Positions 25,898 through 35,142 of a stretch of 64,000 nt of DNA are shown here, one piece after another. The notes under the pieces are model-generated. The model saw only the letters and a program-made list of their open reading frames with translations. It was not told where the DNA came from and made no database searches. A program made the position numbers and the translations under genes. The first letter of the stretch is position 1. Each line of letters opens with the position of its first letter. Origin of the DNA: CAVVJA01 sp963801715 (lineage in GTDB: Bacteria > Actinomycetota > Actinomycetes > Mycobacteriales > Jatrophihabitantaceae); contig CAWDGB010000001.1 in NCBI GenBank assembly GCA_963801715.1, forward strand, positions 124,001 to 188,000, in the 5' to 3' direction.

Positions 25898-26248
25898 ATG
25901 ACGCAACCTCGATCGTCAAGGCCGTTCCTGCAAGCAGCCCTGAACGGTGACCGCGTGCACCCGGCTGCTCCTCACACGCCCGCCCAGATCGCAGCTGAAG
26001 CAGTGGCGGTGGTGCACGCCGAGGCGATCGAACGGACGCTCGCTGAGGCGGGCGTGACGCTCGAGCAGGTGCACCATGGCGACGGCATCGTGTCCTGGGC
26101 AGTCAATCGGCGCGCAAACCCGCGCGGGCATGGCATCCGGACCGGTCTGGAGGACACGCCCGTTCTGCCCGACGGGCGCATAGCCGCCGGCAACGGCGAT
26201 CTCGTTGCCGCTGCCGCCGCCATGCTTGCCCGGAACGCGCCTTACTAA
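25898..26248 (+). pseudogene. BKACE (DUF849) gene with a large internal deletion
   Basis: A 116-residue frame that joins the first part of a beta-keto acid cleavage enzyme (LQAALNGDRVHPAAPHTPAQIAAEAVAVVHA, residues 11-41) directly to the last part (LAEAGV, HHGDG, IRTGLEDTPVLPDG, GNGDLVAAAAAML). Intact members have 250-300 residues, so about 150 are missing. The lost segment includes the HxH zinc ligands of the active site. The join keeps frame, and GAGGCGAAG precedes ATG 25898, so a short protein may still be made. It cannot perform the acetyl-CoA-dependent cleavage known for the family. Confidence 0.7.
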
Positions 26249-26393
26249 TCGAGCACCGGGCCTGGCAACGGCAGACCGCAGCAGATCAGACCATGGTGCT
26301 GGGTGAGCCGCGCGTAGCCGGCATTGGACGGCAAGGTGACCAAGTGCTTGGATCCGACGGATTCCAGCCGGTGAAGGATCCGGAGGCGATGTC

Positions 26394-28082
26394 GTGACGC
26401 GGATGCCGTCGATCCGTGCGCCATTGGCGTGGCTTCGCAGACGGCTGCCGACACGTCACACGGTTCGCGCCGATGTGTTCGCCGCCGTGCCCTGCGCGAT
26501 GGCGGGTGTCCCCGACGGCATGGCGGCTAGTGTGCTGGTCGGCGTCAGCCCCGTACACGGCCTATACGCGTCAATGGCCGGCCCGATCGCGGGCGGCCTG
26601 ACGACGAGCACGGAGCTGATGCTCGTGACAACGACGAGCGCGGCAGCGCTTGCCGCTGGCTCGGCGCTCTCCGGTATCAGCGCGGCGGATCGTCCGGGCG
26701 CGCTGACGGCACTCACCCTGCTCGCGAGCTTGCTAATGATCATCGCCGCCCTGCTACGGGCCGGTCGTTACACGAGGTTCGTCTCCCACTCGGTGATGAC
26801 CGGGTTCCTGACCGGCGTCGCGGCCAACATCGTCCTCGGTCAGATCCCTAATCTTCTCGGCGTCCCAGCGAAGGGTTCGACTAACCTGGCCAAAGCAATC
26901 AATGCCCTCATCCACCCGGGGAAGATTGAGCTTGCGTCGTTACTGACCGGTATCTTCGCCGCCGGCCTGATCATTGTGTTGCGGCGGACCCCAATCCGCT
27001 CGGTCAGTGCGATCGTCGCGCTCGTCCTGCCGACCGTGGTGGTCATCGCAGTGGGTGCCGACAGCGTGGCGCGAGTCCGAGATGCCGGCACCATTCCGTC
27101 CGGCCTGCCGATTCCGGCACTGCCGTCCTGGAGCGACTTTTCGGTCGACACGTTGACCGGCGCGCTCGCGGTGATGGCGATCGTGCTGGTACAGGGAGCC
27201 GGTGTCGCCCAATCGGCGCCAAATTCCGGCGGGGCGCCAAGTGACTCCAATCGCGACTTCGCTGCTCAGGGTATTGCGAATGTCGCCTCCAGCCTCGTGC
27301 AGGGCCAGCCAGTCGGCGGATCAGTCGGCCAGACCGCCTTGAACGTTGCATCCGGCGCTCGTACCCGCTGGGCCGGGATCTTCTGTGGTGTCTTGATGCT
27401 CCTCATTCTCCTTGCGTTTTCCGGAGTGATCGGCGCCATCGCCCAACCCACCCTCGCGGGACTGTTGATCGTCGCAGGAATAGGGTCCATCCGGCCGCAG
27501 TACATCGCGTCGATTCTCCGTACCAGCGCCATTTCCCGGGTTGCCTTCGGGGCGACATTGATCGCGACGCTCCTGCTTCCCGTGGCGGCTGCGGTTGGTG
27601 TAGGAGTCGCGTTGTCGTTAATCCTGCAGCTCAATAGGGACGTTCTCGACCTCCGTATCGTGGAACTTGTACCTACCGACGACGGGCGGCTGCGAGAGCA
27701 GCCCCCACCGCGGCTCCTGCCGGACCGGCGGGTCACCCTGCTAGACATCTACGGCAGCCTGCTGTATGCGGGAGCCCGCACGCTTCAAGTTCGCCTGCCC
27801 GACCCGTCTGGAGCAACGCGAGCCGCGGTGATCATTCGGCTCCGTGGCCGGACGGAGCTCGGCGCCACGTTCTTCCATGTGATCAACGACTATGCGCAGC
27901 GGCTCGAGGAGCACGGCAGCCGGCTGTACCTGAGTGGACTCGACCCGCATCTGCTGCGCCAGTTCACCCGCATCGGAGGTGACGCGGCTGACCGCATCAC
28001 CGCGGTGAGCGCCACCGCGATCGTCGGAGAGTCAAGCCGCATGGCTTTCGAGCGCGCGTCGGAGTGGATTGCCAGCGACTGA
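26394..28082 (+). CDS. SulP-family anion transporter with STAS domain
   Basis: A 562-residue SLC26/SulP transporter. The N-terminal part has about twelve membrane helices, with ADVFAAVPCAMAGVPDGMAASVLVGVSPVHGLYASM as the family's first conserved region (residues 27-62, TM1-2) and VSHSVMTGFLTGVAANIVLGQIPNLLG in the middle. The DSNRDFAAQGIANVASSLVQGQPVGGSVGQTALNVASGA block is the second signature. The C-terminal STAS domain spans about residues 445-560. It probably moves sulfate, bicarbonate or another anion by proton or sodium symport. GTG 26394 follows CGGAGGCG. Confidence 0.9.
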   Translation: MTRMPSIRAPLAWLRRRLPTRHTVRADVFAAVPCAMAGVPDGMAASVLVGVSPVHGLYASMAGPIAGGLTTSTELMLVTTTSAAALAAGSALSGISAADRPGALTALTLLASLLMIIAALLRAGRYTRFVSHSVMTGFLTGVAANIVLGQIPNLLGVPAKGSTNLAKAINALIHPGKIELASLLTGIFAAGLIIVLRRTPIRSVSAIVALVLPTVVVIAVGADSVARVRDAGTIPSGLPIPALPSWSDFSVDTLTGALAVMAIVLVQGAGVAQSAPNSGGAPSDSNRDFAAQGIANVASSLVQGQPVGGSVGQTALNVASGARTRWAGIFCGVLMLLILLAFSGVIGAIAQPTLAGLLIVAGIGSIRPQYIASILRTSAISRVAFGATLIATLLLPVAAAVGVGVALSLILQLNRDVLDLRIVELVPTDDGRLREQPPPRLLPDRRVTLLDIYGSLLYAGARTLQVRLPDPSGATRAAVIIRLRGRTELGATFFHVINDYAQRLEEHGSRLYLSGLDPHLLRQFTRIGGDAADRITAVSATAIVGESSRMAFERASEWIASD

Positions 28083-28119
28083 TCGAATCTCAGCAACGGA
28101 CCGTAAGGCCTCGTTGCGA

Positions 28120-28812
28120 TCACGCGTCATCTGACGGCGTCGGGATGGCGTCGTGCGACGGCTCGGCCGGCAGCGTTGTCCCCGTCAGATGGCTCGCGTC
28201 GTTGTAGGTGACGAGCGTCCACCGTCCCACCTCGCCCGGCCTGTGTTCATGGCGCCAGTGGGTGATGCCGGTATTGAGCGGTGCGAACGTGATCCGGTTG
28301 CCGGTGCCGCTGACCCCGAAAGCAAGGTAGAACGACGCCTCCAGGACGCCGCCATGACATACGGCGACAACCGTCTCTTCGGGGTGCTTGGACACTATCC
28401 GGGCCAGGGCGGCGCCGGCGCGAACGAGAAAGCCGGCCCAGCTCTCCCCGCCTGGTGAGAAGGCGCGGAACGGGTCCTCCTCCCCCATTGGTTGGTCGAA
28501 CCATCCGTACCTTTCTCGCCACTCCGCCACGCTGAGCCCGTCGGCCTCGCCCGGGCGCAGCTCCTGTAGCTCGTCATCGAACTGCACTGGCATGTCCAGC
28601 GCGCGAGAGACATAACGGGCTGTCTCACGGGCTCGTGGCAACGTACTGGCATAGAGCTGGGTGACGGGCAGCCGCTCGGCGCGCAACCGCTCCTCCAGCA
28701 GCAGTGACTGCCGCCGGCCCCGCTCGGTGAGCCCAGCATCACCCCGCATCCCGCCGATGATGGGCTCGACGTTCGGCACCGACTCTCCGTGGCGGATCAG
28801 GTAGAGGTCCAT
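28120..28812 (-). CDS. histidine phosphatase family protein
   Basis: A 230-residue phosphoglycerate-mutase-like phosphatase. The catalytic LIRHGES (His about residue 8) lies at the N-terminus. STLPRARETA supplies the second arginine, the Glu of RPGEADG the proton donor, and VCHGGVLEA the second histidine. ATG 28812 was taken because the domain starts immediately after it. Members remove phosphate from sugars, cofactors or proteins; nothing here defines the substrate. The gene lies directly after a PIG-L-type deacetylase on the same strand. Confidence 0.9.
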   Translation of the reverse strand: MDLYLIRHGESVPNVEPIIGGMRGDAGLTERGRRQSLLLEERLRAERLPVTQLYASTLPRARETARYVSRALDMPVQFDDELQELRPGEADGLSVAEWRERYGWFDQPMGEEDPFRAFSPGGESWAGFLVRAGAALARIVSKHPEETVVAVCHGGVLEASFYLAFGVSGTGNRITFAPLNTGITHWRHEHRPGEVGRWTLVTYNDASHLTGTTLPAEPSHDAIPTPSDDA

Positions 28813-28909
28813 GCCACCAGGATGTCTGGCCGCCCAGCGAGGGCACGAACCGCGGGACCGTCGGATACCAGTCCGACCCGAATGTGCCCGCTTAGCGGAC
28901 GACAAATCC

Positions 28910-29677
28910 TCAGGGAGCAGCGCCCGCCGACTGACGGCCCGGCTCATCCGGATCGGAGGCACGGGGCTCTCGGAAGAACTCCTCGCGCACCAAGCTTCGA
29001 AACGCATCGATGCCGTAGCCGGTCACGAGCGGCTCGATCTGGCTCCGCTGAGCCCGAAGTGCCCGGACCTTCCGGTCGAGCAGATCGCCTTCGCAGCTGA
29101 ACCACATCGCCATCTCGCTCGTCGGTGTCTCCTCTGGAACCATGCCCTCGACCATCATCACCTGGGACGGATCGACCTGGCGGAAGAATTCTCGGTTCCA
29201 CTCCCGCGACTTGGTGGCGTACATCAGCCGGGGCGGCGTCGCGGAGCGGGCGCACGCCATCGTCGACCACCGGCATACCGCGATGTGGTCGACGTGACCG
29301 GTTCCTCCGTCCGGACCGAAGGTAAGCAGCACGTCCGGCTGAACATCGGCGATGAGACGAGCGATGATCGCCACGGCATCCTCGTCAGCCACGTCATCGC
29401 AATGACCATCCCGGTACCCCAGCCAGTGGTGTTCGGTGACACCCACCTCGGCGAGGCTCCCAGCCATCTCCGCTCGCCGGATCGCCATGCGCTCCTGTTC
29501 CGGTCGAGGATCGTCGTCGGGGAATCCGGCCTCGCCAGCGGTAGCGGTCACGCACACGACGCGGCGCCCGGCATCGACCGCTTGCGCCATCAATCCGGCC
29601 GATAGCCACGCCTCGTCATCTGGGTGAGCCCAGACGCCGAGAATGGAGCCGAGATCACCGATCGTGTCTGGAACCAT
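28910..29677 (-). CDS. PIG-L/LmbE-family N-deacetylase
   Basis: A 255-residue zinc-dependent deacetylase. The metal motif AHPDDEA occurs at about residues 17-23, and the third ligand His is in TGHVDHIAV (HxxH). Similar proteins deacetylate GlcNAc-inositol (MshB), mycothiol conjugates (Mca) or lipid-linked sugars. It is shorter than MshB and Mca and lacks the mycothiol context, so the substrate is open. ATG 29677 starts just before the domain. A divergent methyltransferase begins 71 bases away. Confidence 0.88.
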   Translation of the reverse strand: MVPDTIGDLGSILGVWAHPDDEAWLSAGLMAQAVDAGRRVVCVTATAGEAGFPDDDPRPEQERMAIRRAEMAGSLAEVGVTEHHWLGYRDGHCDDVADEDAVAIIARLIADVQPDVLLTFGPDGGTGHVDHIAVCRWSTMACARSATPPRLMYATKSREWNREFFRQVDPSQVMMVEGMVPEETPTSEMAMWFSCEGDLLDRKVRALRAQRSQIEPLVTGYGIDAFRSLVREEFFREPRASDPDEPGRQSAGAAP

Positions 29678-29748
29678 CGCGCCTCCCGTGTCCCGTCTTG
29701 CGTCAGCCAAGTCATGACCTCGGCGCACGACGAGGGTAGCGTGACGCC

Positions 29749-30606
29749 GTGCCGAGGAATGGGCCGGCGGAGCAGCCGAACGCCGAAATCGGGTACTCAC
29801 GCGTCGACGTCCAGCCAGACACCGCGCTATTGATCAAGGGCATGGAAGCAACCGCCGAATGGCCCGCCGTTCGCCAACTGCGGGCCTGGGAGCGGACGCG
29901 CCTCGCGCTTCAGGCGGGTGAACGACTGCTCGATGTTGGCTGCGGCTTTGGCGACGTCGCCATGGCGCTGGCCGCGGACGTGACACCGACAGGCTCGGTG
30001 ATCGCCATCGATGCCAGCGACGCGATGCTCAGCGTCGGACGCCAGCGTGCGGCCGAAGCAGCGGCTTCCGTGGACTTCCGGATCGGCGACGCGGAGGCGC
30101 TCCCCCTACCGGACGGATCGGTTGACGCGTGTCGGTGCGAGCGGGCGTTGCAGTGGGTTCCGAACGCCGATCAGGCTTTGGCGGAGATGCTCCGCGTGCT
30201 TCGACCTGGCGGGCGTCTCTCGGTCATCGAGACCGACTGGCGGAGTCTGCTGTTCGACCTGCCGGATCAAGCTGCGACAGAGGCGGTGGGCCGAGCCATC
30301 TGGGCGCTGCGAGGTCCAGCCTTCGACCTGGGTGGTCGCATCCTCAACCTCGCTCGGGAGTTCGGTCTGGAGGCGATCGATGTCACCGGCGCGGTACATG
30401 TGTGGACTCGCTGGAACCCCGATACCGAGGTCGCGCCATCTGGATTGTTCCCGATCCGCACGATTGTCGATCAGCTCGTCGAGCTCGACTACCTTGCTGC
30501 AGACATGGCGGAACGTTTCGTCGTCAGCGTCGAGGATGCGGCCCGGCGTGATCGGCTGTGCATTTCACTGTGCATGCTCGCGGTCTACGGTCACCGGCCG
30601 AGCTGA
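29749..30606 (+). CDS. class I SAM-dependent methyltransferase
   Basis: A 285-residue methyltransferase. Motif I is LLDVGCGFGDVA (about residues 60-71), the acidic end of beta-2 is AIDAS, motif II is GDAEALPLPDGSVDACRCERALQW, and LRVLRPGGRL is the post-II segment. It resembles UbiE/arsenite-methyltransferase-like enzymes of the Methyltransf_11 type, with a longer C-terminal part. It starts at GTG 29749. Substrate unknown. Confidence 0.85.
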   Translation: MPRNGPAEQPNAEIGYSRVDVQPDTALLIKGMEATAEWPAVRQLRAWERTRLALQAGERLLDVGCGFGDVAMALAADVTPTGSVIAIDASDAMLSVGRQRAAEAAASVDFRIGDAEALPLPDGSVDACRCERALQWVPNADQALAEMLRVLRPGGRLSVIETDWRSLLFDLPDQAATEAVGRAIWALRGPAFDLGGRILNLAREFGLEAIDVTGAVHVWTRWNPDTEVAPSGLFPIRTIVDQLVELDYLAADMAERFVVSVEDAARRDRLCISLCMLAVYGHRPS

Positions 30607-30628
30607 GCCCTCGTTCTGGTCGGCTAGA

Positions 30629-31621
30629 TCACCACCAGCCCTGCTTTTTGGTCCAGCGCAGCAGGTAAGCGCTGATGGTCGCCATGATGACCAACACGAT
30701 GATCAACTGCACGACTTCGGTGTGCGGATTGACGATCACGTTCATGCCGTAGACCGACGAGATAGCCGTTGCGGGCAGGGTTATCGCCGCCAGAACCGCC
30801 AATCGCTCGCTGGCGATGGTCAGCTTGGTGTCATTGCGGGTGCGGTAGAGGTCGATGACGCCGGCGAGGAGTTCTTGTTCGCTGTCGGTCATGCGGTGCA
30901 CCCGGCGGAACATGTCTTGCAGGTCGGCCAGTTGCGCCTCGTCGTCGTGGTGACCGGGGCCGAGCAGCTTCCGGGCCCGGGCCAGCACCTCCTCCGAATG
31001 GGCGGCGGTGGTCCGCACCGACAGCAGCTCATACCGGACCAGGAACATCTCCTCCAACGCCTGCTCCGGGTTGGTCATCTGCCGGCGCAGCACCTTCTCC
31101 TCCACCTCGGCGACCCGCACCGCGACGTCCTGCACCAACAGCCGCTGCCGCAACGCCATCAACGACACCAACGCGTGCGTCAACTCCACCGGCGTGCGCG
31201 GCGCGATCCGGCCCGCCCCGATCCGGGCCACCGTCTCCTCAATCTCCGACATCCCCTCCACCGGCGCGATCGCCTGCTCATCCCGTTTGTGCACCGTGAC
31301 CACGAACCGATCCCCGACAAACAAATCCAACTCCACCAACCGGGTCTCCCCCCGCCCCAACACCACCGGCCGGTGCAGCACCATGAACACGTGATCCCGA
31401 TACCCATGCACCATCGGCATGTGATTACGCACCCGGCAGTACTCCCGCGCCACCGGATGCAGACTCAGTTCGGCGGCTAGCAATCCATCAAGCTCCGACG
31501 TCCACACCGGCACGTCCAACCACAAAAACCCGTCCTCCCGCTTCACCAACACCGGAATCTCCTCCACCGGCACCTCCACCACCCCACCACCGGCAACAAA
31601 CCGAACCGTCATGGAATCCAT
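30629..31621 (-). CDS. CorA-family divalent cation channel
   Basis: A 330-residue CorA homolog. A large soluble N-terminal domain with long helices leads to two membrane helices at the C-terminus. The YGMNV signature that forms the ion-selective mouth lies about residues 294-298, followed by the last helix LIIVLVIMATISAYLL and a basic tail. It probably carries Mg2+ or Co2+, or Zn2+ as in ZntB relatives. ATG 31621 was preferred to one 33 bases further upstream. The first half of the gene uses markedly more G-ending codons than its neighbours, giving strong strand skew. Confidence 0.88.
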   Translation of the reverse strand: MDSMTVRFVAGGGVVEVPVEEIPVLVKREDGFLWLDVPVWTSELDGLLAAELSLHPVAREYCRVRNHMPMVHGYRDHVFMVLHRPVVLGRGETRLVELDLFVGDRFVVTVHKRDEQAIAPVEGMSEIEETVARIGAGRIAPRTPVELTHALVSLMALRQRLLVQDVAVRVAEVEEKVLRRQMTNPEQALEEMFLVRYELLSVRTTAAHSEEVLARARKLLGPGHHDDEAQLADLQDMFRRVHRMTDSEQELLAGVIDLYRTRNDTKLTIASERLAVLAAITLPATAISSVYGMNVIVNPHTEVVQLIIVLVIMATISAYLLRWTKKQGWW

Positions 31622-31810
31622 CGGGGCCTCCAGTGCACTGTGCGGTAAGGCCATTATCGCCAGCGGCTGATTCCCCTGCGTGCTGGCGCCTCGATGTCCG
31701 GCCGGACGTGCTGGTGTCGTACCTCGTGCAGTGGGCTGATGACCGAGGATCGTTCGGCGAAGGGCACACGTGGTCGTATCAGGCCAACACCCGCGTATGA
31801 CCGCGCGATG

Positions 31811-33442
31811 CTAGTCGCAATGCCCGGTGCCGACCGGGAATCGAGAGTCGAACGTGTAGCTGCCGCCCGAGCCGGTACGGAGTGTCACGTAAAGGCCGTC
31901 TGGCGCGATGCATGCCTGTGGGTCATCGCTACGCAGACCCAACCAGTGGGACCAGCGAAGTCGGACGACGACCCGGCTCGACGCCGGCACGCTGATCGTG
32001 ATGGTGTCCGGGTTCTGGCGAAGGACATCTCCCGGCGGGTCGACGAGCGCCGTCGGATTGAGCACCTCGTACACAGTCCAATGGCTATTCAGCCACACTG
32101 GCTCGAGGTATGGCAGGCGCGTCGCGATGAGCTCCGCTTCCCTGGCTCCGACGCTCGTCAACGGCGCATCCGGCAGCGCTACATACTGCACCGCGTCGCT
32201 ACGTAGGAAGTCCCAATAGCTCTGCGGCGTCGGATCGTGCCGGTAGAAGACCTCGTCATTGAGCCGGACGTCGGTTTGCCGGAGCCAGCCACGAGCCAGC
32301 GGCAGGCCACGAGCGAGATAGACCGCATCCCAGTGGCCGGCCATTTCTGGAACCTCGACCCGGCCGGTGAGCGGTCCCCGGGCTTGGATCGCCTCGATCA
32401 CGGGCCGGTAGTAATCGCTGTACCCGCTGATCTGGCCCGTGCTGACGATCGCAGCCGGGTTCACCGGCATTTGGAGGACACACATTCCGAGGAGCAACAG
32501 TGCTCTGCGACTCGGAGTGCCAAGTTCGACGAACGCAGCCGTGACCGGTAGCGCGAACAGCAGGCTGAGCCGGGAGGCGTTTGATCCCACGGGCGTGGGC
32601 AGGATGAACGCTGCGACAACCAGCACAATCCCCAGCACGGCACCGATACGGAGCAGCCGGCAACGCGCCGGGACGACAGCGAGGACCACTGCCAGGGCGA
32701 TGACCGACCGCGCGCAGTCCACGAAGCTGAACGGCTGGCGGCCACCGTCGCCGAACACAATCGAGGTGACGGCCGCAGCGCCGGCCGCCGGAATCAGAAG
32801 CAGCGCGGCGTCTTGCCGCCGACGAGCGAACAGTGCCACCGCACCCGGGATCCCCAGCAACAACGCCGCGACTGGACTCGCGCCCCCGCACAGCGCTCCG
32901 AATAACGCGGCGAGCACAGCGGCGGTCGATCTGGGTAGCCGAGTTGTTGTTACCAGCGAGACGGCGATCAAGCCGCACGTCAAGCCGACCGCGAACGTGA
33001 TCCGTCCCTCGACGACATTCGCCACCTGGGTGACTGCAGCGGCCAGGCCGCCGATCACTGGGTGTGCCGGACGCGCCCGGCCCAGTAGTCGGACCGTGAA
33101 CCAGGTGCCCACAACCGCAGCTGCGGCGCCGGTCAGCTTGGCCCCGATATGCGCCATGAGAATGGACGCCCACAGTGTGTAGCCATAAACGACAGTGCCG
33201 CCGAACCACCGGAAGTCGACGATCGACAAGGGGTATCGGCCAGCGAAGTCCGCGCGGGCGAGCTGGGCGGACGTGTCGGTGTTCATGGGCGGGAGCAGCA
33301 GGAATCCCCAGGCCAACAACGTTGCGGCGCCGGTGGCGATCAGTGCCGGCCGATAGTCCGAGTCCCAGAGCCGGCGAGCCGCGACGCTGGCGCGAGAGAT
33401 GGTACGGCGCGGCGCAGGCCCGATCAGAATGGGCACGGACAC
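31811..33442 (-). CDS. large integral membrane protein, GT-C-like
   Basis: A 543-residue membrane protein. Roughly ten to twelve hydrophobic helices fill the first 330 residues (for example ALIATGAATLLAWGFLLLPP and VIALAVVLAVVPA), with an MNTDTSAQLARADFAGRYPLSIVDFRW loop after the first helix. The last 200 residues are hydrophilic and probably extracytoplasmic. The arrangement, with acidic residues in the first loop, is like actinobacterial GT-C-related proteins annotated as 6-pyruvoyl-tetrahydropterin-synthase-related membrane proteins. No function is proved. It is divergent from the MptB-like gene, with 98 bases between. Confidence 0.7.
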   Translation of the reverse strand: MSVPILIGPAPRRTISRASVAARRLWDSDYRPALIATGAATLLAWGFLLLPPMNTDTSAQLARADFAGRYPLSIVDFRWFGGTVVYGYTLWASILMAHIGAKLTGAAAAVVGTWFTVRLLGRARPAHPVIGGLAAAVTQVANVVEGRITFAVGLTCGLIAVSLVTTTRLPRSTAAVLAALFGALCGGASPVAALLLGIPGAVALFARRRQDAALLLIPAAGAAAVTSIVFGDGGRQPFSFVDCARSVIALAVVLAVVPARCRLLRIGAVLGIVLVVAAFILPTPVGSNASRLSLLFALPVTAAFVELGTPSRRALLLLGMCVLQMPVNPAAIVSTGQISGYSDYYRPVIEAIQARGPLTGRVEVPEMAGHWDAVYLARGLPLARGWLRQTDVRLNDEVFYRHDPTPQSYWDFLRSDAVQYVALPDAPLTSVGAREAELIATRLPYLEPVWLNSHWTVYEVLNPTALVDPPGDVLRQNPDTITISVPASSRVVVRLRWSHWLGLRSDDPQACIAPDGLYVTLRTGSGGSYTFDSRFPVGTGHCD

Positions 33443-33540
33443 AGCTGGACAGTTTGGCAGAGCGCCTTGCCGCCCTGATGAGTGGCCGTGGCCAGACTGA
33501 CACTTCGGCGCCAGCAGAGGGGGCAGCCTGAGGCCGCAGT

Positions 33541-35118
33541 ATGTCCGGTAGGCGCCGCCGGGCCCGACCGGGGTTAGAGTTACGTCGCTGCTCGGACGCG
33601 GTAAGTATTGCCGAGCAGGCTAGCTCTCACATCGAGGTGAGTTTGATCAGGCAGGTACGGCCGCGCCCAGCCGCGTTGGCCGCAGCTGGATTCGTCGCCG
33701 CGACGCTAACGGTGGTGGCCGGCGGACGCGTGGGGCCAGTGCTGGGCAGCGCCAGGTTGACCAGCTGGTTCGGTCTGATGGCCGGGTCTCCGGCTCGGGT
33801 TGACGGCCGAGTGCTACCGGGCGCGCTGCAAGCGTTCGGCATCGGCGCCCTGGTTATCGTCTGGCTGTTAACCCTGTCAGCGATATGGGCCGGGCAGTGG
33901 CGCGAGGGCGTGGCGTGGCGGCTGGCCGCCTGGTGGGCGATCCCGTTCGTACTCGGGCCGCCGTTGTTGAGCAGCGATGTGTACAGCTACGCCGCACAGG
34001 GCGCATTGGTTGCCCGCGGACTCAATCCCTACGCCCTGGGCCCAGCGGCGCTCAGCAATGGCGATGTGCTGAATGCGGTGGATCCGGTATGGCGCAACGC
34101 GCCGAGCCCGTACGGGCCGCTGACCGGGCTGATTCAACACGGTGCCGTGGCCCTCGGCGGCAGCCCCGTCGGCGCGGTTGTTGCCATGCGCATCGTGGCC
34201 GTCCTCAGCGTCGTGGTGATCGGGCTGTGCGCCGCGACGTTGGCGACAGACCGCATGCGTACGACCGCAGTCGCATTGACGGTGCTCAATCCGCTGGTGC
34301 TGCTGCAGGTTGTATCGGCAGCGCATCTGGAGGGGGCGATGTGTGCGCTGCTGATGCTGGCCCTCGTCGCGTGCCGGCGCTCGCCCGCGCTGGCGTTGGT
34401 GGCGGCTTGCGCGGCAGCAGCAATCAAGGCGCCGGCCGCGGCCGCGATCTTGTTGATCTCTGCCCAGCACTGGCGGATGGCGCGCAGCTGGACGACCCGA
34501 TCACCCAACTGGGCGTACTGGCTACAGCCCGTGGCCGTCGTTGCCGCATGTTGGCTGACGTTCAGCGTGCTCGTCGCACACAGCTGGGGTTGGCTCTCCG
34601 CACTCACGACTCCGACCGTCGGGTACACCCGCGGATCGCCGACCGCGCTGCTCGGAGATCTACTGAGCGCGATTGTGAGCTGGGCGCCGTCCCCGGACAC
34701 GATTGCGGCAGCGCGGGCGGTTGGGCTGGCGGCGGCGGCGTGCATCGTTTGCTACCTCGCGGCGACCTCTGATCGCCGGCAACTCAGTCGGAGCGTCGGG
34801 TACGGGTTATTGGCGGTCGCCGCGCTCGGGCCGGTCATCTATCCCTGGTACCTGCTATGGGGTCTGGTGTGCCTCGCGCCAACGGCCGTGCCCGGCTTCG
34901 AGCGGCGGCTTGTGATCGCTGCGTCTGGCTTTGCGTGCTTCATGGGGCTTACCGGTCTGAACCACACCGGCGTCGTCGCATCGGAAGTTCTCCTCTTTGT
35001 GGCCGCCTTCGTCATCGCCGCCCGCTGGTGGGGACCGGCCCTGTTGCGCACGAGACTGCGCCGTCCCGTTACCGAAATCCCGGACAGTTCGTTCGCGGAG
35101 ACGACAGTCTCGGGTTGA
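33541..35118 (+). CDS. mptB: MptB-like alpha-1,6-mannopyranosyltransferase
   Basis: A 525-residue membrane protein of the MptA/MptB family, which in mycobacteria and corynebacteria extend the alpha-1,6-mannan core of lipomannan with polyprenyl-phosphate-mannose as donor. Seen are about eleven to thirteen helices, the catalytic-loop motif PPLLSSDVYSYAAQGALVARGLNPY (the Asp of SSDVYSY), APSPYGPLTGLI, and near the C-terminus LGPVIYPWYLLWGLVCLAP. The N-terminal 35 residues are not hydrophobic, and the true start may be internal. It stands beside another GT-C-like gene, pointing to a cell-envelope glycan function. Confidence 0.8.
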   Translation: MSGRRRRARPGLELRRCSDAVSIAEQASSHIEVSLIRQVRPRPAALAAAGFVAATLTVVAGGRVGPVLGSARLTSWFGLMAGSPARVDGRVLPGALQAFGIGALVIVWLLTLSAIWAGQWREGVAWRLAAWWAIPFVLGPPLLSSDVYSYAAQGALVARGLNPYALGPAALSNGDVLNAVDPVWRNAPSPYGPLTGLIQHGAVALGGSPVGAVVAMRIVAVLSVVVIGLCAATLATDRMRTTAVALTVLNPLVLLQVVSAAHLEGAMCALLMLALVACRRSPALALVAACAAAAIKAPAAAAILLISAQHWRMARSWTTRSPNWAYWLQPVAVVAACWLTFSVLVAHSWGWLSALTTPTVGYTRGSPTALLGDLLSAIVSWAPSPDTIAAARAVGLAAAACIVCYLAATSDRRQLSRSVGYGLLAVAALGPVIYPWYLLWGLVCLAPTAVPGFERRLVIAASGFACFMGLTGLNHTGVVASEVLLFVAAFVIAARWWGPALLRTRLRRPVTEIPDSSFAETTVSG

Positions 35119-35142
35119 TGCATTCCGGCCGGCTTCGGTCTG

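Noticed and set aside
30011..31480. Long plus-strand open frame antisense to corA (about 490 codons)
   Set aside because: It is a shadow of the G-rich coding strand. The product is His/Gln/Arg-rich low-complexity sequence without domains, and the opposite strand encodes a complete CorA.
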